From: JACVRW01 sp035650215
GTDB lineage: Bacteria > Actinomycetota > Thermoleophilia > Solirubrobacterales > Thermoleophilaceae
Length of the DNA stretch: 64,000 bases
Assembly: GCA_035650215.1 (NCBI GenBank)
Contig: DASRIC010000093.1
Span: forward strand, 23,479-87,478
Reading direction: 5' to 3'
Shown here: piece after piece, positions 57,708-64,000 of the stretch
How the letters are laid out: every line of letters starts with the position of its first letter
How positions within the stretch are numbered: position 1 is the stretch's first letter
Notes under the pieces: model-generated
Told to the model about the DNA's origin: nothing
Database searches by the model: none
The model's input: only the letters and a program-made list of their open reading frames with translations
Position numbers and translations under genes: made by a program

Positions 57708-58334
57708 GACGCTGCGCCGGTGCGCAAGCAGTACCACTGCTGGCCTGGCGAGCGTGGACTCGATCCTTGTGATGTCGAGCGGCCGATCGAGCTCAGCCGT
57801 CCGACTGATCGAATGCCTCGGGTGGCACGGGTCCTTCTCGAGGGCAGCGCGACGATCGCAGCGGTGCGGTTTGTCCACAATCCTGACCCCGACTACCGCG
57901 ACTGCCGGCGACCAGACCTTCCTTCCGAATGAGGCCGATTTTGAATCGGCGCGGCGATCGGCCTGGAGCTCCGTCCTGGACGAGAGGGGGTCTCCGCAGG
58001 CACGCGATCGCCGACGGCACGGCTCTCGGATCCGTTAAGGAGCAGCACTCCAAGCGTGAGCCGCAGGTCGAGCTTGTGCAGTACCGCTGAACGGCTCGTC
58101 GGAAATCTCCTGCTGATCCTCTGGAAACGGGTTTGACGTGTCGCCCGCGAGAACAAGCTGGCCGTGCTCGGACAAGGCCTGGAGTGCGCATACCAGCCCG
58201 ATGAAGCGCAGGCGACCACGTCGACAGACCACTCACGGCCCGGCCGGTAGTCGAGAGCGAATGTGCCACTGTGCTGAAGGCCGGGCCCGTGCGCGCCCAA
58301 GGCGGCTGAGCGTGCCGCTCGTGCGGTAGGTGCC
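57708..58334. other. Intergenic region without a confident gene; hairpins
   Basis: No open frame here has convincing codon use. GCCGATT (57934-57940) pairs with AATCGGC (57944-57950), and the overlapping AGGCCGAT (57932-57939) pairs with ATCGGCCT (57957-57964), giving alternative hairpins that could terminate the cupin transcript. Minus-strand fragments such as RFIGLVCALQALSEHGQLVL and, in another frame, LHKLDLRLTLGVLLLNGSES may be remains of a decayed gene, but I do not recognise it. Confidence 0.5.
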
Positions 58335-58658
58335 TCAGGCCGAGGGCTCGACGCGGACCGCGGTCCCGTAGGCGCAGATCTCGGTCCATGTGCTGCCGAG
58401 CTCGGAGGTGTCGAAGCGGAACGCGATCACGGCGTTCGCTCCCTTGGCCTCGGCTTCCTCGATGAGGCGCTGGGTGGCGTGCTCCCGGCCTTCGGCGAGC
58501 ATCTTGGTCATTCCCTTGAGCTCGCCGCCTCTGAGCGACTTGACGGCGGCCCCGAGCTGCGAGCCGACGTTCCGCGAGCGGACGGTGAGGCCGAAGACCT
58601 CGCCGCTGACCTCCTGAATCCGGTAGCCGGGTAGGTCGTTCATGGTGCTGATCAACAT
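58335..58658 (-). CDS. YbjQ/UPF0145 family protein
   Basis: 107 aa. Nearly all of the family pattern is present: LISTMNDLPGYRIQEVSGEV, FGLTVRSRNVGSQLGAAVKS, GGELKGMTKMLAEGREHATQ, GANAVIAFRFDTSELGSTWT and EICAYGTAVRVE. These small proteins form pentameric rings; the function is unclear. ATG start preceded by GGAGGAG. Probably transcribed with the two small genes upstream on the same strand. Confidence 0.93.
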   Translation of the reverse strand: MLISTMNDLPGYRIQEVSGEVFGLTVRSRNVGSQLGAAVKSLRGGELKGMTKMLAEGREHATQRLIEEAEAKGANAVIAFRFDTSELGSTWTEICAYGTAVRVEPSA

Positions 58659-58838
58659 GGTCTCTCCTCCTAGTTGTCGAGGAATGCTTTGTCAAGGAAC
58701 GCGACTACCCGATTCTCGTATTCGTGGGGTCGTACGTCGAATCCATTTGTGTGTGTCCGCCGGCATGGGCGCGCGCCACGCGGGGGCTCGCGTGGGAGCG
58801 GCTGACCGGACGGCTTTCCTGAAGGGCGGCTGCGGGGC

Positions 58839-58990
58839 TCATCTGGCCTCCACCTCCCTGTCTCGGGATTGAGTCGCCTTGTCTCGGTCCTGCGCCCGGC
58901 GGGCAGCGACCTTCTCCGCCGCCTCGCGGTTCCAGCGACGACGCGGAGCTCGCGGTCGCCGATCGTCACGGTCCAGAAGCGGGGAGCCAT
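58839..58990 (-). pseudogene. Probable frameshifted small gene
   Basis: Starts at an ATG 11 nt after the preceding stop and reads MAPRFWTVTIGDRELRVVAG. After that the frame turns into an Arg-only shadow. In another frame the sequence continues sensibly as NREAAEKVAARRAQDRDKAT and stops at 58839. The joined product (about 50 aa) would be a compact protein, so a single indel is likely, either a real mutation or a sequencing error. Confidence 0.5.
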
Positions 58991-59001
58991 CGTTCGCTCC
59001 T

Positions 59002-59205
59002 TCAGCCCACCTGGGGCCCGGACAGCTGGGCCCTCAGGGTCGCGATCTCGGTCACGGCCGCGCCGACGTAGGCGTGGCGGACGACGGCGATCTCCTTGTC
59101 GAGATCGGCCACGTACGAGGCCTGGTTTGCGAGCCCTTCGAGCGACGCCAGCACGCGCTCTGCCTGGAGCTCCTGAAGCTGGGTTTGCATCTCGATAGCG
59201 GACAT
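59002..59205 (-). CDS. Small helical protein, unknown
   Basis: 67 aa, coiled-coil-like: MQTQLQELQAERVLASLEGL, ANQASYVADLDKEIAVVRHA, GAAVTEIATLRAQLSGPQVG. ATG start. The amphipathic pattern is clear, and the next small gene starts 11 nt after its stop, suggesting an operon. Size and pattern would fit a small structural or phage-like protein, but no family is recognised. A 15-bp palindrome lies about 50 bp upstream. Confidence 0.72.
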   Translation of the reverse strand: MSAIEMQTQLQELQAERVLASLEGLANQASYVADLDKEIAVVRHAYVGAAVTEIATLRAQLSGPQVG

Positions 59206-59252
59206 GGGGCGATACTGCGCCTCCCCGAGTGCGCGGACATCGGTGCCGAACC

Positions 59253-59267
59253 CTGAACCTGGTTCAG
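59253..59267. promoter_or_regulatory. Palindrome CTGAAC-CTG-GTTCAG
   Basis: Perfect 6-bp arms around a 3-nt spacer, 48 bp upstream of the minus-strand start at 59205 and in the divergent gap. Operator-like by symmetry and position only. Confidence 0.45.
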
Positions 59268-59342
59268 CGCACCCTTAATCACCCTCGACTCCGCTCGCTG
59301 ATCCGCGCCAGCCCTGGTCGGCCGCCCGCGGCGACGCCAAGA

Positions 59343-59359
59343 TCAGGGTCGCGCCCTGA
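59343..59359. promoter_or_regulatory. Operator-like inverted repeat TCAGGG-N5-CCCTGA
   Basis: TCAGGG (59343-59348), five spacer bases TCGCG, CCCTGA (59354-59359), followed by TGTGCGCTCG. It lies 34 bp before the ATG of the 80-aa gene. The same arms, spacer length and TGTxCGCTCG flank recur at 62599-62615 in front of the LuxR-ATPase/MMPL pair. Confidence 0.65.
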
Positions 59360-59393
59360 TGTGCGCTCGCCCTCCACAGGCGATCGTTGGCGT

Positions 59394-59636
59394 ATGGCGT
59401 TCTTCTTGTTACACAGCCGGCACAGCGAGTCCGAGTGCCCCGCGGCCTATGCCGCCTGGCGCGGCTTCGAGAGCCCACTCCGCCGGAGTGATCCCTACAC
59501 GACCTGCATGGGGGGCGGTCACGAGCTCTGGTGGGCGACCGAGGCCGAGGACGAGACCACGGCGTTGCGCCAACTGCCGCCGTTCGTCGCCGAGCGCACG
59601 CGTGCGATCCGAGTCACGCAGGCGCAGTTGCCCTGA
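59394..59636 (+). CDS. Small protein of unknown function
   Basis: 80 aa. MAFFLLHSRHSESECPAAYA, AWRGFESPLRRSDPYTTCMG, GGHELWWATEAEDETTALRQ, LPPFVAERTRAIRVTQAQLP. The layout (one beta strand, helix, HELWW, helix, beta end) suggests a small alpha/beta barrel-like dimer fold, but this is inference. The promoter carries the TCAGGG-N5-CCCTGA motif also found before the MMPL gene, so it may share a regulator with it. Convergent with the LuxR-ATPase gene. Confidence 0.75.
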   Translation: MAFFLLHSRHSESECPAAYAAWRGFESPLRRSDPYTTCMGGGHELWWATEAEDETTALRQLPPFVAERTRAIRVTQAQLP

Positions 59637-59647
59637 CTCCCGTCAGG
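59632..59647. terminator. Hairpin over two convergent stops
   Basis: CCTGAC (59632-59637), loop TCCC, GTCAGG (59642-59647). The stem covers the TGA of the 80-aa gene and the TGA of the LuxR-ATPase gene on the other strand. No T-run, so a weak bidirectional terminator at best. Confidence 0.4.
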
Positions 59648-62543
59648 TGCTGGGTGGCATGGCCTCGATTGCGCGCGCGATGTCCACTCGCGATGAGACG
59701 CCCAGCTTTCCGAAGATGTTGCGGACGTGGCTCTCGACCGTCTTGAGGCTGAGGAACAGCTCAGCCGCGATCTCCTTGTTGGTGCGCCGGTCTCGGATGA
59801 GGGTGGCCACCTCCAGCTCCCGCCCACTGAGAGTCTCGACCCCGCGCCCGTCCGCCTTGCCGCGAACGGACTTCCGCGCGCGCCGCACACCGGCCTTGCG
59901 CAGAAGCGCCTCCGCCTGATCTCGGTAACGGAGAGCCCCCATGGCCTCGAGATCGCCCGCGGCGCGCTCGAGCAACGCGACGGCCTCCTCGTCCTGGCCC
60001 GCCGCCAGCAGCGCCCTCGCGGCCAGCACCCGGCAGGTCGCCGCCGCGGGCCGTGCGGCCACCGACTCCGCGCTGTCGATCGCGGCGAGCGCCAGCGAGG
60101 CTGCGGCGCCGCCTTCGCCCCTCGCCAGCGCCAGAGAGGCTTCAGCGCGGGCCGCCACCATCTCGGCGATCGGCAGCGGCACGGCCGTGGCCTGGCCGCG
60201 CGCGCGTTCCGCCGCTGCCGCGGCCTCCTTTTCGCGACCCAGCGCGAGCCAGCAAAGCGCCATGAACTCGAGATACGTCGCGCGCCAAGGCCCGGGGGCG
60301 ATGAGGGGCAGATCCGCACCCCCGGCGCGCCTCAGCATCAGCTCGAGCGCACGCTCGTACTCTCCGATCTCCAGCAGCGTCGCCCCATGCACCACCCCGG
60401 CGTGTGAGGAAACGAGCCCGTCGGTGAAGTCGCGCGAGAGCTCCACACTCTCCTCGCCCAGTGCGTAGGCGGTCTCTACATCGCCGCCCATGAGCGCCGA
60501 GTAGGCGCGGTTGAATGCCCCCCACGCGATCGCCTGCGCGTTCTTCGTGAGCCGAGCGCCCTGAACCGCCGCGTCGAGGATCTCCGCCGAGCGCTCGAAG
60601 TCGCCGAGTACCCACAGCGACGTGCCGAGGGTCGGATTGAGGAAAGCGACGAGCTCGCCCTGGCCGCTGGCGCGCGCCACCCGCATCCCGCGCTCGGCGT
60701 GTTCTCGGCAGGCGGTGTAGCGGTCGAGATAGAGCTCGGCCCCCGCGAGGTTCCCGATCGCGTCGATAATGAGCGCGAGCTCGTCGTCGGCAAGCGAGGC
60801 CATCAGGCGCGACGCCTCGTCCGCCTCCTGCGCGCCCACGTCGATCCGGCCGGTGAAAGCCGCTCCCAGGGCGAACGCGGCATGTGCCGCCGCGGACACC
60901 GGAACCGAGTCGAGCTCGGCCGCGCTCTCCGTCGCGCTCTCGCCCCACGAATACATGCCGTCGCGTTCGAGGTAGAGCCCGTTCACGGTGAGTGCGATCT
61001 TCAGCGAGACGCCGACCTCGGACTCGTCTTCGCCCAGCTCGGCCAGGGCCGTCTCGAGGCGTTCCTTCGCCTGGAGCTGGCGGCCGGTCAGATGCTCGAT
61101 CCCCACCAGGGCCAGCACCAGCTTGGGCCCGATCGGGTCGCCCGGCCGGGTGAGCTCGAGGGCACTTTCGAATGAGGCATGAGCCTCCTCGAGCTCGCCC
61201 GCGGCCGCCTGCGCCCCGGCCACCCCGACGATGAGATCTCGCCTGAACTCGTCCGGAGCCGTTGTGGGACAGAGCTCGAGGGCGGCGGCCAGCCAGCGGG
61301 CGGCGCTCGTCGGGGCGCGTGTCGCGTTCTGCTCCGCGGCTTCGCGCAGCAGCTCGACCGCCCCCATGTCGCCGTGCTGAGCCGAGCGCTCCACGTGGTG
61401 CGCCGACTCCGACGCGGGCGCTCCGCGAGAGATCAGGATCTCGGCCAGCCGGCGATGCGTGGCGATCGCCGTTCCCGGTGGAGCGGCCTGGTAGATCGCC
61501 GTGCGGACCAGCGGATGCCGGAACGCGAAGCGGCGCGGCGTGTCCCCCACCTTGATCAGCCGGCGGGAGGCCAGCTCGTCGAGCGCGCCCGTGAGATCGG
61601 CATTCGAGCGCTCCGACGCGGCCCGCGCCAGAGCCACCTCGAACGGGTCGCCCACCACCGCAGCCGCCTCGGCCACCGAGCGCGCGCCCGGCGACAACCC
61701 GTCGAGCTCCCTCGCGATGGCGGAGCTCACCGCCGCCGGCACGCCAATGCCAAGCGCGTGCCCGTCCGCAGGCACGCCCGCCGGGCTTCCGTCGCCGTGC
61801 GCCAGGGCCAGCAGGTAGAACGGATTGCCGCCGCTCTCACGCTGCAGGCCCTCCACATCCCCGGCTTCTGACCCGAGCAGCCGGGCGGAGTCCTCGAGCT
61901 CCAGCGCCTTCAGCTCGATCGTCGTGACGGCGCCCCCGGAGCGGTCCTGGATCGACCTGAGCATGGCCGCGTCGGCCTGGCCCGTCCGGTATGAGAGCGC
62001 AAGGGTCACCGCGGCCTGCGGCGGGCGCCGGACCAGATGCGTGATGAGCTCGAGCGACGCCCCGTCGGCCCAATGGAGGTCCTCCAGCACGAACAGGATC
62101 GGCTGCCGGGCGGCAAGGCGCTCGAGCAGCTCCCTCACCGCGTTGTGGATCCGGAAGCGCTCGGTCGCCGTCGCCGGCTCCTGTGCGACCTCCCCCAGGC
62201 CGTGGAGCGCGGGGAAGACGCTCGCGAGCTCGCCCACGCGGTCGCGGGCCAGCCGCTCGTATGCCTGGCTGTCAAGCGCCTCCAGGTAGGGGTCCACGGC
62301 GTCGATCACGAGGCCGAATGGGAGCTCGCGCTCATACTCGGCCGCCCGGCCGACCAGGGTGAGATGACCGGCCTCGGCGGCCCGCTCGGTGATCTCCTCG
62401 AGCAGCCGCGTCTTGCCGATGCCGGCCTCGCCGCTCACCACGGCCAGTCCACCCTCCTCCTCTCCGAGCAGAGCCGCCAGCTGCTCGATCTCGCGAGCCC
62501 TACCGACCAGAGGTGCGCGGTCTCTGCTCGTCGCCGGGTTCAC
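59643..62543 (-). CDS. Large ATP-binding LuxR-family regulator (LAL/MalT-like)
   Basis: 966 aa. AAA-type ATPase at the N-terminus with Walker A GEAGIGKT (38-45) preceded by APLVGRAREIEQLAALLGEE; LFVLEDLHWADGASLELITH is the Walker B/sensor region. A long helical TPR-like middle follows (EARDE-poor, Ala-rich repeats from ~400 to ~880). The C-terminal LuxR HTH reads VETLSGRELEVATLIRDRRT, NKEIAAELFLSLKTVESHVR, NIFGKLGVSSRVDIARAIEA. ATP-dependent activator of the LAL/MalT class. GTG at 62543 chosen because the conserved ATPase starts right after it; the open frame continues 30 codons up. Divergent from MMPL. Confidence 0.92.
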   Translation of the reverse strand: MNPATSRDRAPLVGRAREIEQLAALLGEEEGGLAVVSGEAGIGKTRLLEEITERAAEAGHLTLVGRAAEYERELPFGLVIDAVDPYLEALDSQAYERLARDRVGELASVFPALHGLGEVAQEPATATERFRIHNAVRELLERLAARQPILFVLEDLHWADGASLELITHLVRRPPQAAVTLALSYRTGQADAAMLRSIQDRSGGAVTTIELKALELEDSARLLGSEAGDVEGLQRESGGNPFYLLALAHGDGSPAGVPADGHALGIGVPAAVSSAIARELDGLSPGARSVAEAAAVVGDPFEVALARAASERSNADLTGALDELASRRLIKVGDTPRRFAFRHPLVRTAIYQAAPPGTAIATHRRLAEILISRGAPASESAHHVERSAQHGDMGAVELLREAAEQNATRAPTSAARWLAAALELCPTTAPDEFRRDLIVGVAGAQAAAGELEEAHASFESALELTRPGDPIGPKLVLALVGIEHLTGRQLQAKERLETALAELGEDESEVGVSLKIALTVNGLYLERDGMYSWGESATESAAELDSVPVSAAAHAAFALGAAFTGRIDVGAQEADEASRLMASLADDELALIIDAIGNLAGAELYLDRYTACREHAERGMRVARASGQGELVAFLNPTLGTSLWVLGDFERSAEILDAAVQGARLTKNAQAIAWGAFNRAYSALMGGDVETAYALGEESVELSRDFTDGLVSSHAGVVHGATLLEIGEYERALELMLRRAGGADLPLIAPGPWRATYLEFMALCWLALGREKEAAAAAERARGQATAVPLPIAEMVAARAEASLALARGEGGAAASLALAAIDSAESVAARPAAATCRVLAARALLAAGQDEEAVALLERAAGDLEAMGALRYRDQAEALLRKAGVRRARKSVRGKADGRGVETLSGRELEVATLIRDRRTNKEIAAELFLSLKTVESHVRNIFGKLGVSSRVDIARAIEAMPPST

Positions 62544-62587
62544 CCCAGGCCAGCATAACCCGGGGCCACCCACCGGAGGCGTCTGTT

Positions 62588-62615
62588 TCAGGGTCCGCTC
62601 AGGGCCCACCCCTGA
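62588..62615. promoter_or_regulatory. Three TCAGGG half-sites at 11-bp spacing
   Basis: TCAGGG at 62588 and 62599 and the inverted CCCTGA at 62610 start exactly 11 bp apart, one helical turn each. The second and third form TCAGGG-N5-CCCTGA followed by TGTCCGCTCG, as at 59343. They lie between the divergent LuxR-ATPase (62543) and MMPL (62677) starts, so they are probably the shared operator. Confidence 0.68.
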
Positions 62616-62676
62616 TGTCCGCTCGGCTCCCAACCCCGACAGTGGCGATGTCGATCAACCACCCCAAGGAGATGGG

Positions 62677-64000
62677 ATGCAATCACCGAGCAACACCACC
62701 GCAAGGATCGGGCGCTGGAGCGTCCAGAATCGTAGTAAGGCCATTCTTGGATGGCTCGCGTTCGTGCTCGTGTCGGTGGTGGTGGGCTTCAACGTCCTGC
62801 CGCAGAAGGAGATCGAGCCGAACGCCGCCGGTCCTGGCGAGTCGGGACAGGCCGGCAAGGTCCTGAACGACGCATTCGAGGACGCCGCGACCGAGCAGGT
62901 GCTCGTGCAGAGCGGGAAGCTCTCGACGGGCGACGCCCAGTTCAAGGCCGCCGTCGCCGACGTAGCCAAGCGACTGCGCAACACCGACGGCGTGGACAAC
63001 GTCGTCGGCCCCTACGAGAGATCCGGCCAGGTATCGGCAGACGGGCACTCGGCGCTCGTCACTTTCGAGCTACCCGGCGACTCCAAGACGACCAAGAAGG
63101 CGGTGGTGAATTCGCTCGCCGCCGTGGATGCGGCCGCGGACGCGCACCCGGGGTTCCGCATCGAGGAGGCCGGCGACGCCAGCATCACGAAGGCCACGCT
63201 CGATGCGAGCAACGAGGAGATGGGCAAGTCGGCGCTGCTCACCCTGCCACTCACGCTGATCATCCTGGTGTTCACGTTCGGCGCGCTGGTGGCGGCGGGC
63301 ATCCCGGTGCTGCTCGCGCTCACGAGCGTGCTCGCCACCCTCGGCCTGCTCGGCCCGGTCAGCCAGCTCGCGCCGGTGGACGCGCAGGTGATGCACGTGG
63401 TCTTGCTCGTCGGCATGGCCGTGGGCGTGGATTACACCCTGTTCTATCTCAAGCGCGAGCGCGAGGAGCGGGCTGCCGGACGCGAGAAGGACGCCGCCAT
63501 CGAGGCCGCCGCGGCCACCTCGGGGCGGGCGGTCGTGATCTCCGGCCTGACCGTGATGGTCGCGATGGCCGGCATGTATCTCGGCGGGATCTCGAATTTC
63601 GCCTCGTTCGCCACCGGCACGATCATGGTTGTCGCGGTTGCTGTCGCCGGTTCCGTGACCGTCCTTCCGGCCGTGCTCTCGAAGCTCGGCGACCGGGTCG
63701 ACAAGGGCCGCGTGCCGCTGGTCGGGCGCATCAAGAACCGGATCGGCGAGGCCGGCCTGTGGTCGCGCTTCCTCGACCGGGTGCTGCGTCGCCCGCTGCT
63801 CTCGGCGCTCGTGTCCGCCGGTGTGCTGGTGGCGCTCGCGGTGCCGGCGCTCGGCATGCAAACCACCCTGGGCGGGACGGAGGACTACTCACGCGACCTC
63901 CAGGTGATGCAGACCTACGACCGCATCGAAGCGGCCTTCCCCAGTGAGGGCAGCATGGAGATGGTAGTCGTCAAGGCCGACGACGTCACCGACCCCCAGG
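62677..64000 (+). CDS. MMPL/RND-family membrane transporter, 3' end outside window
   Basis: 441 aa visible. TM1 SKAILGWLAFVLVSVVVGFN at ~20-40, a large outside loop (LNDAFEDAATEQVLVQSGKL, ALVTFELPGDSKTTKKAVV), then several helices: LLTLPLTLIILVFTFGALVA, AQVMHVVLLVGMAVGVDYTL with the proton-relay-type Asp-Tyr, FYLKREREERAAGREKDAAI, and SGRAVVISGLTVMVAMAGMY. A second loop domain begins at GMQTTLGGTEDYSRDLQVMQ and is cut by the window end. AAGGAG 5 nt before the ATG at 62677 fixes the start. Likely exports lipids or drugs, under control of the divergent LuxR-ATPase. Confidence 0.92.
   Translation, partial: MQSPSNTTARIGRWSVQNRSKAILGWLAFVLVSVVVGFNVLPQKEIEPNAAGPGESGQAGKVLNDAFEDAATEQVLVQSGKLSTGDAQFKAAVADVAKRLRNTDGVDNVVGPYERSGQVSADGHSALVTFELPGDSKTTKKAVVNSLAAVDAAADAHPGFRIEEAGDASITKATLDASNEEMGKSALLTLPLTLIILVFTFGALVAAGIPVLLALTSVLATLGLLGPVSQLAPVDAQVMHVVLLVGMAVGVDYTLFYLKREREERAAGREKDAAIEAAAATSGRAVVISGLTVMVAMAGMYLGGISNFASFATGTIMVVAVAVAGSVTVLPAVLSKLGDRVDKGRVPLVGRIKNRIGEAGLWSRFLDRVLRRPLLSALVSAGVLVALAVPALGMQTTLGGTEDYSRDLQVMQTYDRIEAAFPSEGSMEMVVVKADDVTDPQ

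Noticed and set aside
59643..59750. Possible truncated second LuxR protein at the end of the minus-strand gene
   Set aside because: The HTH is continuous in frame with the ATPase, so it is one protein.
1..64000. Prophage, integrase, IS element, tRNA or rRNA
   Set aside because: No transposase, integrase, tRNA cloverleaf or rRNA segment could be recognised on either strand; only a DUF559 fragment and small palindromic repeats hint at mobility.

Overview
The window is a very GC-rich chromosomal segment from an actinobacterium. Starts are often GTG or TTG, neighbouring genes are chained by 4-nt GTGA/ATGA overlaps, and there is no rRNA, tRNA, IS element or CRISPR array that I can see. The gene content suggests a soil member of the Thermoleophilia (Solirubrobacter/Conexibacter type): a transmembrane SARP-type regulator with a periplasmic binding domain, Sec-exported RTX-repeat proteins, FG-GAP and CHRD proteins, LuxR-ATPase next to MMPL, and many short lineage-type proteins. 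The lineage is an inference from gene types, not from a marker gene.

Region by region. 1-4321: two translationally coupled secreted proteins of unknown role. 4355-5454: an alpha/beta hydrolase and a SHOCT protein. 5552-10687 (minus): a five-gene redox operon (Fe-S CCG protein, GlcD-like FAD oxidase, an 86-aa protein, a luciferase-like oxidoreductase, a sulfite-oxidase-like molybdoenzyme). 11363-15801: a membrane-spanning SARP regulator divergent from a secreted trypsin-like protease and a small lipoprotein-like protein. 15836-19433: LysR, a lipoprotein, CHRD, SnoaL-like and membrane proteins. 19495-26665: an IclR regulator divergent from hutH-hutU-hutF-hutI and a peptide-deformylase homologue. 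26660-33936: FUSC, RTX, LtrA, a GH6-like protein, a cNMP-binding protein, GNAT and nitrilase. 34075-38875: an envelope-polysaccharide module (GH-A-like protein, MBOAT O-acyltransferase, three SGNH proteins). 38889-40148: YqgE and a GATase. 40130-47081: a gamma-glutamylation amine-catabolism cluster (permease, GS-like ligase, two PuuD-like hydrolases, ALDH, SDR). 47179-55289: FGGY kinase, K+/H+ antiporter, FadR-type regulator, small proteins, LuxR, hydrolase, methyltransferase. 55286-59636: a TolB/RTX secreted protein, cupin, YbjQ, small and decayed genes. 59643-64000: a large LuxR-ATPase divergent from an MMPL exporter that runs off the window.

The most interesting points are these. (i) The histidine operon makes N-formylglutamate through HutF but ends in a deformylase-fold gene where HutG would be expected. 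(ii) A perfect 16-bp palindrome lies between the IclR gene and hutH. (iii) One protein combines a SARP domain, a membrane helix, a propeller and a binding-protein domain. (iv) An operator-like motif TCAGGG-N5-CCCTGA is shared by two promoters flanking the LuxR-ATPase gene. (v) The amine cluster has an SDR but no amine oxidase, which suggests an amino-alcohol substrate. (vi) Two GAACGTCCCGGA palindromic repeats sit 12 kb apart.
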